Source of the DNA: Vineibacter terrae
Lineage (GTDB): Bacteria > Pseudomonadota > Alphaproteobacteria > Reyranellales > Reyranellaceae
NCBI RefSeq assembly: GCF_008039615.1
Contig: NZ_VDUZ01000058.1
Coordinates: forward strand, 1-53,840
Direction of reading: 5' to 3'
Length of the DNA: 53,840 bases
The notes beneath the pieces were generated by a model. That model searched no databases. It had not been told where the DNA came from and saw nothing but the letters and a program-made list of their open reading frames with translations. This document shows positions 53,477 to 53,840 of the stretch, in pieces. Position 1 is the stretch's first letter; each line of letters opens with the position of its first letter. The position numbers and the translations under genes were made by a program.

Positions 53477-53840
53477 ATGTCGTCAGGGAAACAGCCGTCC
53501 TCGAATGCTCAAAGCAACGCGTTGATGGCCGGTGGCGATCAACGCGACCAGGTCGTGATCCGCGTTGCAGTCCAGATTCCGGAGATCGATTCCGCCATCG
53601 TACGGGAGGTGGCGGCAATCCTGCGTGGGGAGCCGAGCAAGGCGCAGCAGTTTCGCGCGCAGCTGCGCGCCATCGTGACGGCTTCCCGGCGCGACACTCG
53701 CGTGTTCGATATTTTGGCTCCTCGACGTGGCGAATGGAATTGGGGGGAATTGTTGGTAACCTTCGCCGAGAGACGGAGCGGGGGTTGGGTTGGACGGGAA
53801 TCGGGTGCTGGCACTGGGTCTTGGCGTGACGGCGCCGTGG
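53477..53840 (+). CDS. Partial gene running off the window end
   Basis: An open frame of 121 residues beginning MSSGKQPSSNAQSNALMAGG that continues past the last base. The central helical part (PEIDSAIVREVAAILRGEPS, then QQFRAQLRAIVTASRRDTRV) looks protein-like. The last 30 residues are Gly/Trp-rich and less convincing. No family recognised. The start codon has no strong ribosome binding site. Confidence 0.45.
   Translation, partial: MSSGKQPSSNAQSNALMAGGDQRDQVVIRVAVQIPEIDSAIVREVAAILRGEPSKAQQFRAQLRAIVTASRRDTRVFDILAPRRGEWNWGELLVTFAERRSGGWVGRESGAGTGSWRDGAV

Overview
The window comes from a GC-rich bacterial chromosome. The gene set (ugpBAEC, TctABC-type carriers with Bug-type receptors, an Ehr/Hyf-like membrane complex, PaaI thioesterases, dispersed palindromes opening with GTCATCCCGAGCGCAGCGAG) suggests a soil or freshwater alphaproteobacterium, perhaps near the Rhodospirillales, Reyranella or Hyphomicrobiales. 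That placement is inference from gene content; there is no rRNA gene in the window. I placed starts by frame, ribosome binding sites and family length.

Layout. 0.1-9.9 kb (minus strand): a long probable operon encoding a complex-I/hydrogenase-4-like membrane complex (hyfB-C-E-F-G-I order), followed by an SDR oxidoreductase, a CitMHS/NhaD-like ion transporter and a small membrane protein. The large subunit lacks the [NiFe] cysteines, so this is best read as an energy-converting hydrogenase-related (Ehr) complex. 10.0-15.6 kb (plus): ugpQ and ugpBAEC for uptake of glycerol-3-phosphate or glycerophosphodiesters; every gap inside ugpBAEC carries a strong hairpin or palindromic repeat. 15.6-25.6 kb: an accessory region with a serine beta-lactamase-family hydrolase, a VapB antitoxin with a truncated VapC, a small conserved protein, a translationally coupled Ser/Thr kinase plus a protein of unknown function, gene debris, a collapsed DUF3883 gene, an intact Phd/VapC pair and a DUF3987 (YfjI-like) ATPase. 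25.7-31.4 kb: EEP-family phosphatase/nuclease, LysE exporter, GFA protein, glpD, glpK and two small genes. GlpD and GlpK would process what Ugp imports, so the accessory region lies inside a functional glycerol/G3P locus.

31.4-43.7 kb: two secreted proteins of unknown role, a CHAD-CobW pair, a flavin reductase, an acyl-CoA desaturase-like protein, tRNA-Gln(TTG), an SNF2 helicase with a SWIM-finger partner, and a molybdopterin oxidoreductase. 43.8-53.8 kb: a tripartite tricarboxylate transporter (tctC-B-A), a Tat-exported amidohydrolase, a DUF488 protein, two tandem PaaI thioesterases, RidA, an ArsR regulator, a MerR regulator fused to a P-loop ATPase domain, and a gene cut by the window edge.

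The most promising undescribed item is the kinase/unknown-protein pair at 18.4-21.4 kb, which sits among toxin-antitoxin genes and degraded nuclease genes like a defence island. The Ehr complex, the hairpins in every ugp gap, and repeats recruited as a ribosome binding site (tctB) and as coding sequence (DUF488) are also worth attention. No CRISPR array, rRNA, intact transposase or integrase was seen.
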